From positions 1-64,000 of the forward strand of contig CACOJW010000007.1 in the NCBI GenBank assembly GCA_902627615.1: DNA of 64,000 bases. The letters are read 5' to 3'. The DNA is from an uncultured marine group III euryarchaeote. Lineage in GTDB: Archaea > Thermoplasmatota > Poseidoniia > MGIII > CG-Epi1. Below are positions 8,887-20,900 of the stretch, piece by piece. The position numbers and the translations under genes are program-made. The notes beneath the pieces were generated by a model. It saw nothing but the letters and a program-made list of their open reading frames with translations. It did not search any database and was not told where the DNA came from. The stretch's first letter is position 1. The number at the start of each line of letters is the position of its first letter.

Positions 8887-10125
8887 ATGTCCGTATCTTT
8901 AACATATTTAGGTGGAGCTTCAGAAGTAGGAAGGGTGGGTGCAGTGCTTGAAGGGCCAGACGGGCGTTTGCTCTTGGACTATGGGTTGCAACCGGACGAT
9001 CCTCCTAAGCACCCTCTGCCGGCCCCTGATGTTGATGCACTTCTCTTAACACATGCACATTTAGATCATTGTGGTTTAGCTCCAGATATTGCAAGTAGAA
9101 GTACTCCTATTGTTTCAACACCAGTCACAGGAGATTTGGCAGAAAGGATGGCCCAAGATACTCTTAGAGTTTCTGAAATTGAAAACTATCCACGTCCATT
9201 CCATCCAACAGCAATAGGGGATTTAACTCGTAATTTGCGTCCTTCTAAACCAGGAACTGTAGAATACAGGGGTGGTTTCGAATTTGGAATGCATAATGCA
9301 GGCCACATTCCGGGAGCTGTAATGTTTGACTTTCCTCAGCAAGAATTTCTTTTTACAGGAGACATACATACAGTAGACACACAACTAACTCGGGCAGTTA
9401 AGCCTAAGCCATGTAAAACACTAGCAATAGAGTCCACGTATGGAGGGCGTGAGCATCCTAAAAGAGGCGAAGTTGAATCAGAATTAGTGGACTCTATAGA
9501 AGACGTCGTTAATTCAGGTGGTAAGGTAATATTGCCATCATTTGGTCTTGGTCGTTCACAAGAATTATTGATGCTAGCAAGTAATCTAGGATTTGAAGTC
9601 TGGTTGGATGGAATGGGTCGGGACATAGCTAGAATTTTACAGAACCATCCAGGTTCGATCAGAGATGCTAGAGCCATGAATAAGGCTTTCAAACGTACTA
9701 ACTTTGTGAAATATGCTAGGCAAAGAACTGCAGCTCTTAATGGAGATATAATTGTTACAACTTCAGGAATGCTAAATGGGGGCCCAGTTCTACATTATTT
9801 ATCTAAATTAAGAAACGATTCATCATCAGCAGTATTTCTTACAGGTTATCAGGTTGAGGGCACTAACGGGCATTTGCTTCAAAATACAGGTAAAATACGT
9901 TTAGATAGAGATCCAAATTCACCAGTTTTTAATTTGGAATGCAAATCAAGATCTTTTGATTTAAGTGGTCACGCAGGTCACAGCCAAATTGTGGATTTCA
10001 TAAATAAATGTGGTCCTGAAAAAGTAATTCTTTATCATGGAGACAACAGAGAAGCTTTTGCAGAAGATTTGAAGGATTATGAGTTGGTTCTTCCAACCGA
10101 AAATGAACCTATTCAGATTGCTTAA
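8887..10125 (+). CDS. Beta-CASP metallo-beta-lactamase ribonuclease (aCPSF2-like)
   Basis: Cytoplasmic RNA-processing nuclease of the CPSF73/RNase J superfamily. The zinc motif HAHLDH is at residues 56-61, further metal ligands are in HNAGHIPGA near 138 and FTGDIH near 156, and the beta-CASP insert carries SFGLGRSQELL near 215. C-terminal signatures are TTSGMLNGGPV near 290, LTGYQVEGTNG near 318 and the His pair of LSGHAGHSQ near 362. At 412 residues, without N-terminal KH domains, it matches the aCPSF2 group rather than the KH-bearing aCPSF1 that terminates transcription. The 5' end lies 10 bases after the surface-protein stop. The 3' end overlaps the convergent membrane-protein gene by 4 bases. 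Confidence 0.88.
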   Translation: MSVSLTYLGGASEVGRVGAVLEGPDGRLLLDYGLQPDDPPKHPLPAPDVDALLLTHAHLDHCGLAPDIASRSTPIVSTPVTGDLAERMAQDTLRVSEIENYPRPFHPTAIGDLTRNLRPSKPGTVEYRGGFEFGMHNAGHIPGAVMFDFPQQEFLFTGDIHTVDTQLTRAVKPKPCKTLAIESTYGGREHPKRGEVESELVDSIEDVVNSGGKVILPSFGLGRSQELLMLASNLGFEVWLDGMGRDIARILQNHPGSIRDARAMNKAFKRTNFVKYARQRTAALNGDIIVTTSGMLNGGPVLHYLSKLRNDSSSAVFLTGYQVEGTNGHLLQNTGKIRLDRDPNSPVFNLECKSRSFDLSGHAGHSQIVDFINKCGPEKVILYHGDNREAFAEDLKDYELVLPTENEPIQIA

Positions 10126-11213
10126 TTTTCATCCGTTTCGTAATCAGCACCTATAAACATCCTAATGAATCCTAATAACATAAAGAAAATTAGAGAAGTA
10201 AAGACAATACCATAAGGGCCCTGCAATTCTATTGAGTCTTGGATTCTTCCATCGGTTGTAGAAAGGTAATCATTTATGTTCACTACTATCTGAGCAACTG
10301 TAAAAGTGATTAACAACATAACTCCCAAGTTGATTAAATAGCTTACAAATAAAGTCATAAGAGTCCTAGAAACTCCTTTCTTTTGAGCAGAGGTCAATAG
10401 TGAATCGTCTAGACCTGCCGGTTTGAATTGTTCTGCGTAACTTTCGTATTTAATCGCAGCATAAGATAATTCAACGTATATTATTAGACCTAGTCCGATG
10501 AATATACCTCCAGAAAGATAATCTTCCCAAGATCTTTCTTCAAGTCTGGTTTCATATCCGCAGTATTCACTTTCAAAATTTTCTAAACATAAGTTAGGTG
10601 TGTATAAAAATCCGATAATTATGGCTAGACCTATTGATGCGGCAATTGCCCAACCTTTTCTTTTCCAAATTCCATATCCTCCTAGGAAAGGTATTGAACC
10701 AAATATAAGGTTTGTAGCCCTCATTAATACATCTTTGAGTCGCTTCTCGCTACCCTCTTTATCATCATACAAGATTTTTACAGGTTTCCATGTCCACGTT
10801 TTAGCATCTTCTTCCCCTACTCTTGCAGGAATAACGTGATCACCAACTTTCCAATCTAAAGCAGGATCTGAAAGGTATTGGCCTACCATTATAATTGTTA
10901 AGATGAAAAGTAAAAATTTATATTTTCCTCTGAAAAGTGTAAAAATATAAAGTCCAAATCCAGTAATAAATCCCCAAATTACAAATATTTTGGGATCTGG
11001 TGAGAATCCAGGAACTGCACTTTTCATGTGCTTTGTAATAAGAGAATCCAAGGGATTATGGTAGCTGTAAAATTCCGTAATGACGTAAATTAAAGCTAAA
11101 CTTGAAATAATTTTAATGGCAAAAATGATAGGATATTCTCCAAAAAAATCTCTGTAATTGATTACGTCTTTTAGACTAGGCATTTTTGATTTTTTAAGCT
11201 CCACCTCTTCCAT
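10122..11213 (-). CDS. Multi-pass membrane protein, last gene of the MoxR/DUF58 operon
   Basis: A 363-residue protein of unknown function with about eight hydrophobic helices, a charged cytoplasmic N-terminus (MEEVELKKSKMPSLKD) and a hydrophilic loop between helices 3 and 4 (near residues 120-165). I see no named domain or catalytic motif. It starts immediately after the DUF58 stop with no spacer, so it belongs to the five-gene operon and may be a membrane partner of the MoxR/DUF58 system. Its end overlaps the convergent nuclease gene by 4 bases. Confidence 0.7.
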   Translation of the reverse strand: MEEVELKKSKMPSLKDVINYRDFFGEYPIIFAIKIISSLALIYVITEFYSYHNPLDSLITKHMKSAVPGFSPDPKIFVIWGFITGFGLYIFTLFRGKYKFLLFILTIIMVGQYLSDPALDWKVGDHVIPARVGEEDAKTWTWKPVKILYDDKEGSEKRLKDVLMRATNLIFGSIPFLGGYGIWKRKGWAIAASIGLAIIIGFLYTPNLCLENFESEYCGYETRLEERSWEDYLSGGIFIGLGLIIYVELSYAAIKYESYAEQFKPAGLDDSLLTSAQKKGVSRTLMTLFVSYLINLGVMLLITFTVAQIVVNINDYLSTTDGRIQDSIELQGPYGIVFTSLIFFMLLGFIRMFIGADYETDEN

Positions 11214-12458
11214 TTATCCACCCTGTAGGGCTGTATTGACAGCCTCATCAGATTTCCAATCTCCTATTTGCATTCCAAAACTTCTGATTTCAGAAATTAA
11301 GTTATCTCTTTCAATTCTAGCAATGAGTAACGGTTGAGAGGGTATTCGTTTCATTCTCTCTTCAAAGTCTAAACTTGATGGAGATACAGTTGTAATAGTA
11401 TATCCTCTACTAATCGTATTTGTAAATGCTTCAGATATGGTGTGGTCATCGTCCAATGAACTGAATAGAATTATTGGAGATCCGCTTGGAATATAAGGTA
11501 GAAGATCTTTCAGAACTATCTCTAATTTTAGGTTTCCTTCCGGTTTTGCACTTGACAGAGCAGTTAATATTTTGAATAAGTGATGTTCGCCTCTATCTAA
11601 ATCAACTCTTTCAATCGAATCACCGTAAACCATTAACGCTACATTGTTCCTTTCATCAAGAAGTTGTTTTGCATAAGTTGCAGCAGCTCTACATGACATT
11701 TCCAAAGGTGTATCTTTTCCGCCACCTACTGCCGAAACTTCCCTAGCATCAATTAACAGAATAACGTCCATTACATCTTCCCTAACAGTTTCATTAACCA
11801 TCATTTTTCCTTTTTTGGCCAGAGCCTTCCAGTTTACACTGCGTAGTGAATCTCCGGGTACAAATTCACGTAGTGAATAGAATTCAGTTCCAGCACCTAT
11901 CACGTTTAATGGCATGGCTCCCGAGAGAAGCTTTGGAGCCCTCGATGTGATAACTTGCTCCTCCAAGACTTCGATTTGTGGAAAAACAGAAAAGCTGTGT
12001 ACTGATTCTTCTATCTTCTCATTGTAAAATAAGTCAAATGCATCTTTCACTCTCATCTTAACCGGGCCAAGGTGATAATGTCCTCTTAGAGGTAACTTTA
12101 GTGAATATTCAAAGGATACTTCTTGCCATGGCCTCATGTAAAGAAGCGTATAATTGGAACCTTTAGTAATTCTAGCCTGCGGAGGTAATTGGTCATATAT
12201 CTCAACGAAACCAATGCCAAGCCCTTGGTTTTTAACTATAAATCTAACATTCATATCACCATTTTCAAATATGTTATCAGAAGAGGTTTCTCTTCTAATT
12301 TTTACACTGGGCATCCAAACATCAAGAAAACTAGATAAAACAACAAATGTTAGCATTACCATTCCAGCACTTATAAACAGATAATTTAATCGAATGAGTC
12401 CTGCTAACGTTAGGAATAGTGCACCCCCTGCAACTGCGGCGGCTTTCTTACTCCACAT
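11214..12458 (-). CDS. DUF58 domain protein
   Basis: DUF58 proteins are membrane-anchored partners of MoxR-type AAA ATPases with a von Willebrand A-like C-terminal half; their molecular role is still unclear. Here two hydrophobic helices open the protein (about residues 5-45), followed by a beta-sandwich segment, then the DUF58 signature REFVPGDSLRSVNWKALAKK near residue 203 and the vWA-like strand VILLIDAREVSAVGGG near 233, where the MIDAS-like D-x-S pattern appears only as DAREVSA. The 414-residue length is normal. It starts directly after the MoxR stop with no gap. Confidence 0.88.
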   Translation of the reverse strand: MWSKKAAAVAGGALFLTLAGLIRLNYLFISAGMVMLTFVVLSSFLDVWMPSVKIRRETSSDNIFENGDMNVRFIVKNQGLGIGFVEIYDQLPPQARITKGSNYTLLYMRPWQEVSFEYSLKLPLRGHYHLGPVKMRVKDAFDLFYNEKIEESVHSFSVFPQIEVLEEQVITSRAPKLLSGAMPLNVIGAGTEFYSLREFVPGDSLRSVNWKALAKKGKMMVNETVREDVMDVILLIDAREVSAVGGGKDTPLEMSCRAAATYAKQLLDERNNVALMVYGDSIERVDLDRGEHHLFKILTALSSAKPEGNLKLEIVLKDLLPYIPSGSPIILFSSLDDDHTISEAFTNTISRGYTITTVSPSSLDFEERMKRIPSQPLLIARIERDNLISEIRSFGMQIGDWKSDEAVNTALQGG

Positions 12459-13526
12459 CTAGCTTTCTAGTTGTCCTTGTGTAGTAGGTACTTCGACTTC
12501 TTCTAAGATTTGAGATACAATCTCTTCAGTTTGTACACCTTTGATTCGAGGTTCGGGTTTTAATATGATTCGATGTCTTAATGTGTATATACTCAATCGT
12601 TTGATATCATCAGGAATTACATAGTCTCTTCCATTTAGAACTGCTAAAGCTCGGGCTAATTTGAACAAAGATTGAGCACCTCTTGGAGAGGATCCAACTT
12701 TGACTCGAGGGTCTTCTCTAGTTCGATTGATAATTTCCACGATATATTCAATGATTGCATCATCCACTTGAACTTTTTCTAAACTTTGTTGCATTTCTCT
12801 TAGTTTTTCAGGAGAAGTAACTGCCCTTACTTCATGGGCATCTTGACCTCTCTGCTTTCTTTTCATAAGAATTGCACGTTCTATTGGTCTACCAGGGTAT
12901 CCAACAGACAGTTTCATCATGAATCGGTCAAGCTGTGCATCAGGTAGAGGATAAGTTCCTTCAGATTCAATAGGGTTTTGTGTAGCTAACGTAACAAAAG
13001 GTTGTGGAAGTTTGTGCGTATCGCCTTCAATAGTTACTTGATGCTCTTGCATAGCTTCAAGTAGTGCAGCTTGGGTTTTTGGTGGTGCTCGATTAATTTC
13101 ATCAGCTAAGAGTAAATTACAGAAAAGAGGCCCTTTACGAAATTGGAATTTTTGATCTTTTTGGTTCCAAATATAGATTCCAGTAATATCTGCAGGAAGT
13201 AAATCAGGAGTAAATTGAACACGCTTGAAGTTAATTCCAAGAGCTTGTGCAAAAGTATTTGATAGCAAGGTTTTTGCCAAACCAGGATTATCCTCGAAGA
13301 GAGTATTTCCTCCTGCTAGAATGCCTACAGCACATAAATCGAGTATGGGTCTTTTCCCCATTACGACTTGTTCAACTTCACCCAACACTTCTTGAATTAA
13401 TTCGTGCGTCTCTTGTAAAGAAGGCTCCATAACGTAAGTTTGAACTCCGTCACTTTGCACCTCAGTCTCAGCTACAGCTTCTTCTTGCTCTTCTTCTTCT
13501 TTTTTATTACTTCCAAATAGGCCCAT
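12459..13526 (-). CDS. MoxR-family AAA ATPase
   Basis: ATP-driven chaperone-like AAA+ protein that acts with DUF58/vWA partners on assembly or activation of membrane and secreted protein complexes. Walker A is LFEDNPGLAKT near residue 75, Walker B LLADEINRAPPKTQ near 135, sensor 1 ATQNPIE near 182, and LPDAQLDRFMMK near 197; the C-terminal lid contains GSSPRGAQSL near 275. The N-terminus is a highly acidic tail. The frame extends to an ATG at 13538, but the ATG at 13526 makes a TAATG junction with the DUF4350-like gene, so I chose it (355 residues). Confidence 0.92.
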   Translation of the reverse strand: MGLFGSNKKEEEEQEEAVAETEVQSDGVQTYVMEPSLQETHELIQEVLGEVEQVVMGKRPILDLCAVGILAGGNTLFEDNPGLAKTLLSNTFAQALGINFKRVQFTPDLLPADITGIYIWNQKDQKFQFRKGPLFCNLLLADEINRAPPKTQAALLEAMQEHQVTIEGDTHKLPQPFVTLATQNPIESEGTYPLPDAQLDRFMMKLSVGYPGRPIERAILMKRKQRGQDAHEVRAVTSPEKLREMQQSLEKVQVDDAIIEYIVEIINRTREDPRVKVGSSPRGAQSLFKLARALAVLNGRDYVIPDDIKRLSIYTLRHRIILKPEPRIKGVQTEEIVSQILEEVEVPTTQGQLES

Positions 13527-14971
13527 TATTTTTTCCACCTTTTGATTGCTTCTTCGACCTCACTTAAGGTCATATTTTTTTCATTATTGATAATGAATCT
13601 AATTAATATTGGATCATTCAAAAGTTCTTCAATTTTTGAAGGTGCCAACATTTCGAATTCCTCTCTTGTGAATCCGTTATCAATCCTTACTTTATCGATA
13701 AATACTTCTTTAATCGTTTCAGGATGGGTATAATGCGCATGAGGGACTCTAAATCGTGATAATCGCCCCTCATAAATATTGAAAAGATGTCTCCAAGGTT
13801 TAGGATTTTCAACACGCATCATAACTATTTGTAAAATTAAAATAATAGCTCCTAGGAACATGATTCCTAAGGTTTCACTACTGCTAACATAGCCTAAGAC
13901 TCCAAATAACTGGACGTAAACTAAGGATATGAAATCTCCTTGTATGTGCCTGCTCTCATCAAAAATGATTGTGTGTTCTTCACCGTCAGTTAAATATTCA
14001 AACATGCTAGTTATGAATTCTTTGTTGTCTAATTCAGCATAGTAACGATTTGTGAATATACTAGTATCGGAGATTAAGATAACTTTTCCTTCTCCTACAC
14101 TCGCTTCGGCTACAACCTCCACGCCATTTTCTTCTGGCCAATCTGCACCCCAAACTTCGGCATTTCGATGAGTGCTTTCTCCAGTACCTCCCAGTCCATT
14201 TTGATCAAAATCAAGAAATCCTTGTTGTGTTGAATATGCTAGACCTTCAGCAGAGCTAGAACCCTTTGGTATCTTTAGGCCAGAGGGAGAGCTCATCAAA
14301 AGTTGCCCTTGAAAATTCATTCTTTCAATGTTAGCATCTATAATTACAATAGAATTATTTTTAGGATGTATGTCCTCTTCCCAATGGTTTGAATCATAAA
14401 GTCTTGCAGGTTTGCATTTAGGATTAGTATTACCATATCCCAAGGCATCAACAGCACTCCCTATAATGCCTGAATCAGTGGCAGGTACACATCCTTCTTG
14501 CACGTTATTTGGCCACCATTGAACACCGATGTCTTGACCTCCATAAAATGCAGAATTAGCATATCCTGAATCGCCAGCTAAAACAACTTTACCTCCGTTC
14601 TTAACAAAGTTGTATATTGCAATTGAATCATATTCACTATACTTTCTTTCTACACCTATTATGACTAATATAGTATTGTTAAAATTAATAGTCTTATCTT
14701 CCGAGTTAGTATAATTTTTTTCTATTTCAGCAATTTTATCTATTATTGATGGTCTTGAAACTATAGATTTAATCGTATGCTTTCCGTTACCATTTTTATC
14801 GAGGTCGCTTGAAAAGTCAGACATGTCGTTCCAATCATCGTCGTAAATTGATAGTTGCGAAGGGTTTTTTGCAGTATCAATAAGTACTGGGTAAACAACC
14901 GTTAGCATAATTACAACTATGAATAGAGCTATAATTTTAGAACCATACCGGTTCCAGAAAGTTCCTCTCAT
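13526..14971 (-). CDS. DUF4350-like membrane protein
   Basis: A 481-residue protein with an N-terminal membrane helix (IIALFIVVIMLTVVYPVLI), an extracytoplasmic domain, a second helix near residue 370 (LGIMFLGAIILILQIVMM) and a cytoplasmic C-terminal part of about 100 residues. The ectodomain resembles DUF4350/ABC-type GldG-like glutamine-amidotransferase folds: IAIYNFVKNGGKVVLAGD near residue 120 and GEGKVILISDTSIFTNRYY near 298. This family is commonly found beside MoxR, DUF58 and transglutaminase/DUF4129 proteins, as here. It shares ATGA with the giant upstream gene and TAATG with moxR, so translation is probably coupled. Confidence 0.8.
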   Translation of the reverse strand: MRGTFWNRYGSKIIALFIVVIMLTVVYPVLIDTAKNPSQLSIYDDDWNDMSDFSSDLDKNGNGKHTIKSIVSRPSIIDKIAEIEKNYTNSEDKTINFNNTILVIIGVERKYSEYDSIAIYNFVKNGGKVVLAGDSGYANSAFYGGQDIGVQWWPNNVQEGCVPATDSGIIGSAVDALGYGNTNPKCKPARLYDSNHWEEDIHPKNNSIVIIDANIERMNFQGQLLMSSPSGLKIPKGSSSAEGLAYSTQQGFLDFDQNGLGGTGESTHRNAEVWGADWPEENGVEVVAEASVGEGKVILISDTSIFTNRYYAELDNKEFITSMFEYLTDGEEHTIIFDESRHIQGDFISLVYVQLFGVLGYVSSSETLGIMFLGAIILILQIVMMRVENPKPWRHLFNIYEGRLSRFRVPHAHYTHPETIKEVFIDKVRIDNGFTREEFEMLAPSKIEELLNDPILIRFIINNEKNMTLSEVEEAIKRWKK

Positions 14972-17900
14972 TTATTACCTCCCATTCCAAAGACATTTGT
15001 AAATCTAGAAATCTTACCTTGTTTTAATCCAGCATTCAATTCCATTTCAACATCATGCAGACTGTTAATTGCTTCTACACACCATATATTGTACGATCCA
15101 TCGATCATTTCCATACCAAATTCATCGACAACTTTTGGTTTTATTCCACTGTAACGTGCAATTTCAAACAATGAGGTTAGAAGTTTTACGCTATGTTCAG
15201 GAATAGGTAATGCCCTAGTCATCACATCGGTAAATTCTCTCACGGTCTGTGTTCTTGTTTTGATAAATCCGTATCTACTTAGAATGTTTAGCAATTGATG
15301 GTATGATTTGATAATTATTTGCCTATAATCTTCGTCTTTATTTAGTTCTTTTTGCATTTGTTTAATTAAATTACGAACTTCATATTTATGTTTCTGAGTC
15401 CAATACATATAGTAACCAGTAACAAGTAATGCAGCCGGAATTCCTACGAACAATGGAATATATTTATCAAAGTCAAAAGGCGGTGTCGGAGCTATATCTT
15501 TTGTTATGCTGATTGCAATATTTGTTTTTGTAAATTCAGTTTCTTGAGGAGTATCATAAAATGCTTGTACATACCCTCCACCAAATTCTATCACAGCAGT
15601 TACACTAGTTCCATTAGTTGGGAAAATAAAACTAAATTTAGTATATCCAGTTGAATCAGTAATCAAACTTAATTTTGTTTCTTCGTCTAACTGCATTCCA
15701 TTATCAAGATATTTGGTTAAAGTAATATTAATGTTGGCATCAGGTAAAGGTGATCTATCATCTTCTTCAAGCCATATTGAGACATTTACATTTTCCCCAC
15801 CAAAAACGGTTTTAGGTTCAAAATCAAAATTTATTACAGTAGGAACTAGTACTTTTTCCATACTGGTATATGAATCACCGACTACGTAGTCAGTTCCGAG
15901 ATAATTTAATCTTAAAGTTTTGTTATTTCTATATTTTTCGCTTACAACTCCACTTGTGACAAAAGTATTTTCATCCGTGAATGTAGTATTTAATCCAGAT
16001 TTGCCAATTTCTGCAGTAATAGTCGATGCGTTTCCTACAATGCGATTTCCTAGATCATCGACTAATATACCTTCTATGATTATTTGCCCACCTCTTACAA
16101 TTTTACCATCAAAGCCATCTCCTCGAACTTTAATATTTTCAAAGGAGGAAGATCCATAAACTGCGAAAGTAGCATTAGTTTGGTTGCCAAGATATTCACC
16201 AATTTCATGAAATGTAACTGAAACATTATCTACTCCTAAGTTATAATTTGAAGGTAAGGGATGCTCTAGTGTAAATTGTCCATTATCATCAGTAATTTTA
16301 TCTGAATATAAAGTGTTATCAATTCTTATTTCTATAGGCTTAAACGATACACTATTTTCGCTTTCATCTCTTACTTCAATATCGATAGTTAGGATTTCGC
16401 CGCGATGTACAGTCTCATTTAAGTTCAATGTTATTATTACTTCAGATTGTGGCGTGACAAAAACATCATTTTCCAGTTTATCAGTTTTATCGTTCTCTTC
16501 TATTTCTAGTTTAATTTCGATAATTTCATTTTCATCATCAGGAATAGGAGTCACAAATTCAAATTTACCATTTTCATCAGTTTCCTCTTCTAAATATCCC
16601 AAATCCTCTCTAAAGAAACTAATTGTTATTTCTGACAAAGGTAATCCCAATTCATCTATCAAGGTTCCTCCTAAGGTATAATCTATCCCCTGTTTTGCTT
16701 TACAGTCCCAAGTCTCTTCACCTGTAGATTGGCATTTAGTATCGATCAGGAATTCAAACATTGGAGATGCGAGCAGAGTTAGTTCATTATTAGCTATACT
16801 TCCAATTAGATCAGTATCATCTAGTAGTCTTGCGCTAATGGAATGTAGTCCCGGATTGTCTTCTGAAAAATCTCTTTCTGAAAAGCTGAATCTTCCTTCA
16901 CTATTAGTCTGAGCTGAGCCAATTATATCATCATTATAATACAAATTAATAGTTCGCTCAATTATAGGATCACCATTATGATCTGTGAGATTTCCTTCTA
17001 ACTTGATGTTATTATTTCTTAAACTTTCTACTCTTTCTAGGGTAAGATTACTTTCGCCTCTTACAGTTACTTCAGATACTATTATACTTGACGGATGAAA
17101 ACCATCTCCTGAGTAGGTAGCTTTTAGTAGTGAAGCTCCCCAACTAGAATTTAATGGGATTGTAATATTAATTTCCCAATCCTGATTGCCAGATACTTCA
17201 ATTTCTCCTAAAGTAATCTCACTGTAATCAATAATAATAGTTCCAGTAGGCTCTTGCAGTTCATCACCTGAAATATTGCCCTGAATAAGATATGTCTGGC
17301 CTATGTCAAGCGTTTTAGCATTGTCTTCTTTAAATTCGAAATTAACTGAAGCATTTATGACTCTAACAGCGTCAGTTATAGAATTTCCACTGACGTTTTC
17401 AGTACCTTCATATTCAAAGAATAAGTTTGTGATTACTTCATCTTCGGTTTCTGGTAGCTCTATGCTAATTGCAAAGCTTCCATCTTCATTGGTAATCTCT
17501 GAAAACGAACCTATTCCCTGTACTTCTAAATCAATGGTTTCATCAGGTATAGGTAAATTATCGTCTTCAAACAGCTTCCCAGTTATTATTGCAGTATCTC
17601 CACTTGCACCAGTAAAATCATCAGGAATATTGAGCTGAATCGTCGAATTTCCTTTAATTTTTAAATCTAGTGTTGGACTCCAACTTTGTATAATTCTCTT
17701 AGACTCATTTGCGTGAGTCACGAATTGTAAAGGTCTGTGCAATTGTATAACCCAATCTCCAGCCCTTATTATCGATGCCAAAGAAGTTCCGTTGCATATA
17801 ATTTCTACAAATCCTTCAGCGTCGCTTACTCCAGTACCTATCTTGTGAGAAACACTTCCAACTTCTCTTGTTTCATTAATGTATGCATCAATCACAATTC

Positions 17901-20900
17901 CAACGTATGGTTCGTCAGAGGTTGAATTTATCATTTCAAAAGACCATATAAATTCTTGATTCTTGTAGACTTCTTCAGGAGGCGTTTCAGGTTCTCCACT
18001 CCTACTAGGTGGACTTCCCCAAGGTGGATCTTCATCTTCGAAGTATCCATATACAGGATTAACTTCGTCAGCGTCTCCATCTTCCCATGCATCGCCGTCA
18101 GTATTCTCTTCTCTAGGGTCAGAGGTTTGCCATCCAGAGATATTTCCAGAGGCATTGTAGTAAATCAAGTAAGTAGCATTATTGCTTGTTGTATTCCAAT
18201 AATATGATACTTCTTCAGTATCGTTTAAACCGTCGTTGTCAGTATCTACCTTCTTAGGGTTTGTTCTAGATTCATAAGTATCATTAGACGGCAAAACTTC
18301 TTGGATATCGGTTAAAAGATCTCCATCGGAATCTTGTTTTGTAGGGTCAGAAGGATAATTATATTGGTTATTTATGCTGTCTTTCTTTATGTTCCAAGGA
18401 TCTATCTCATCACCATCGTACAACCCATCACCATCTGTATCTTCGTCAAGTGGATCAGTAACGTACCCACCAGAATTATCACCTTGTATTTCATTCAGAT
18501 TTCCCAAACCATCATTATCAGCATCCTCATAACCATCTTCTAAGCCATCTCCATCAGTATCATTAGAATTTAGACTGTAGGTGTATCCCTCTGCATTTCT
18601 CTGCCATTCCCAGTAATCATCTAGACCATCCCCATCAGAATCGGCACTCAAAGGATTGCTTTCCAGTGAGATTTCCAATCCATCTAGCAAACTATCATCA
18701 TCGCTATCATTGTCTAGAGGGTTTGTTCCATGAGTGTTAACCTCAGCACCATCACTTAAACCATCGTTATCAGAATCAGATGCTAGAGGATCAGTTCCAT
18801 GAGTATTAATTTCACTATAGTCATTAAGTCCATCTAAATCAGTATCTTCTTTGGTAGGATCAGTATTGTGTGTATTTGCTTCATCACCATCTTCTAAGCC
18901 ATCGTCATCAGTATCTGTGTCTGTTGGATCAGAATTATAAATGTTAATTTCGTCTCCATCTGATACTTCATCATCATCTGAGTCATCATCAAGAGGATCG
19001 ATTCCCTCATAATTTACTTCGAAATAATCATTTAGCCCATCACTATCACTATCACCAGCATTTGGATCGGTAAAATAGGTATTATTTTCCTCGCCATCGC
19101 TCAATAAATCTCCGTCGCTGTCTGTATTAGTTGGATTCGTATTAGTTATATTATGCTCAACATAATCATTTAAATCGTCACCATCAGTATCTGCCAAAGC
19201 AGGATTACTTCCCACCGTGTTTACTTCGTATCCATCTGGCAAATTATCACCATCAGTGTCTGGATTATCTTTGTCAGTTCCATAAACATCTTCTTCTCCG
19301 TTAGTTAATCCGTCAGAGTCATCATCGTTGGCGGCAACATTATCATCAGCAGCATTGTTTGGATTAGTTCCATCGGTTAATAGTTCAACACCGTCCCCTA
19401 CACCACCTCCATCACTATCCCAAAGGAGAGGGTCTGTTTGTGAGGGATTAGCGGCAATTTCGTACCCATCACTTAAACCATCATTATCAGAATCTGAATC
19501 TAATGGATTAGTACCGTAATCATCAATTTCTTCTCCGTCCGCTAAATCGTCTCCATCACTATCTGCGTTATTAGGTATTGTACATTCATTTTCATCAGGT
19601 CCATATTCACAATTTGTAATTTCATCATAATCGTTTATTTCATCTGAGTCACTGTCTGCACTCCAGCAATATGTATTGTAAACTGCAGTTTCGTTATAGT
19701 CTTCTATATTATCACCATCAGTGTCTTTGTCTAAAGGATCACATCCGTTAGATATTTCATTTCCATCACTTAATTGGTCATTATCCGAATCTATGTCTAG
19801 AGGGTTCGATCCATGAACATTTATTTCAGAACCGTCAGATAGACCATCGCCATCTGTATCGTTGTTATTCGGTTCGGTTCCGTATGTGAAGACTTCACTA
19901 CCATCACTGACTCCATCATCGTCAGTATCAGTTAGGGTAGGATTTGAATCATATGTATTAATTTCGTCTCCATCTTCTAACCCATCACCATCGGAATCCT
20001 TGACTATAGGGTTAGTGTCATAATCGTTGATTTCTTCGCCGTCATTTAAGCCATCTTCATCCGTGTCTTCAAGTGTAGGGTCAGTTTCGTGCGTATTTAG
20101 TTCAATCCAATCATTTAAACCATCAGAGTCTGTATCTGCATTATTAGGATTAGTACTATGTATGTTTATTTCTTCTGAATCAGTTAATCCATCTCCATCA
20201 GAATCAGAGGTCGTAGGATCAGTACCGTGTGTATTTACTTCATCACCATCTTCGAGGCCATCTCCGTCCGTATCTTTTAATGTAAGATTTGTACCATAGT
20301 CATTGACCTCTTCCCCGTCATTTAATCCATCTCCATCAGAGTCAGTATTAAGAGGGTCACTCGTCAAATTATTAACTTCATCACCATCAGATAGTCCGTC
20401 CCCATCACTATCCCATTCCGTCTTATCAGTTCCTAAAACGTATTCTTGTCCGTCAGTTAATCCATCTCCATCCTGGTCTATGTCGCTAGTGTCATCATCC
20501 GTATTATCCAATGGATTGGTAATGTCGACATAAATTTCCACACCATCACCAACTAACCCATCGTCTGAATCAGCTTCGTTGGGGTCAGTTGCATCATCTA
20601 TATTTTGTAATCCATCTCCGTTGAAGTCACATGTAATGCCAGTTACGGGATGTTCCCACAGACAATCAGGAAAATTACCCATTACTTCATTTTCATCTGA
20701 AATTCCATCAGCATCAGAATCTTCATTGTTCGGATTTGTATCATATGTGTTTACTTCCTCACCATCACTCAATCCATCATCATCTGAATCATCATCATTT
20801 GGCTCAGTACTGTACTCGTTTATTTCAGCTCCATCATCTAATTCGTCGTCGTCACTATCTGAATCAATAGGGTCAGTACCATAAGTATTAATTTCAGCAC

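Noticed and set aside
20027-20884. Serine/proline-rich plus-strand ORFs across the giant gene
   Set aside because: They are the complement of the acidic calcium repeats and share the 69-bp period, so they are shadows.
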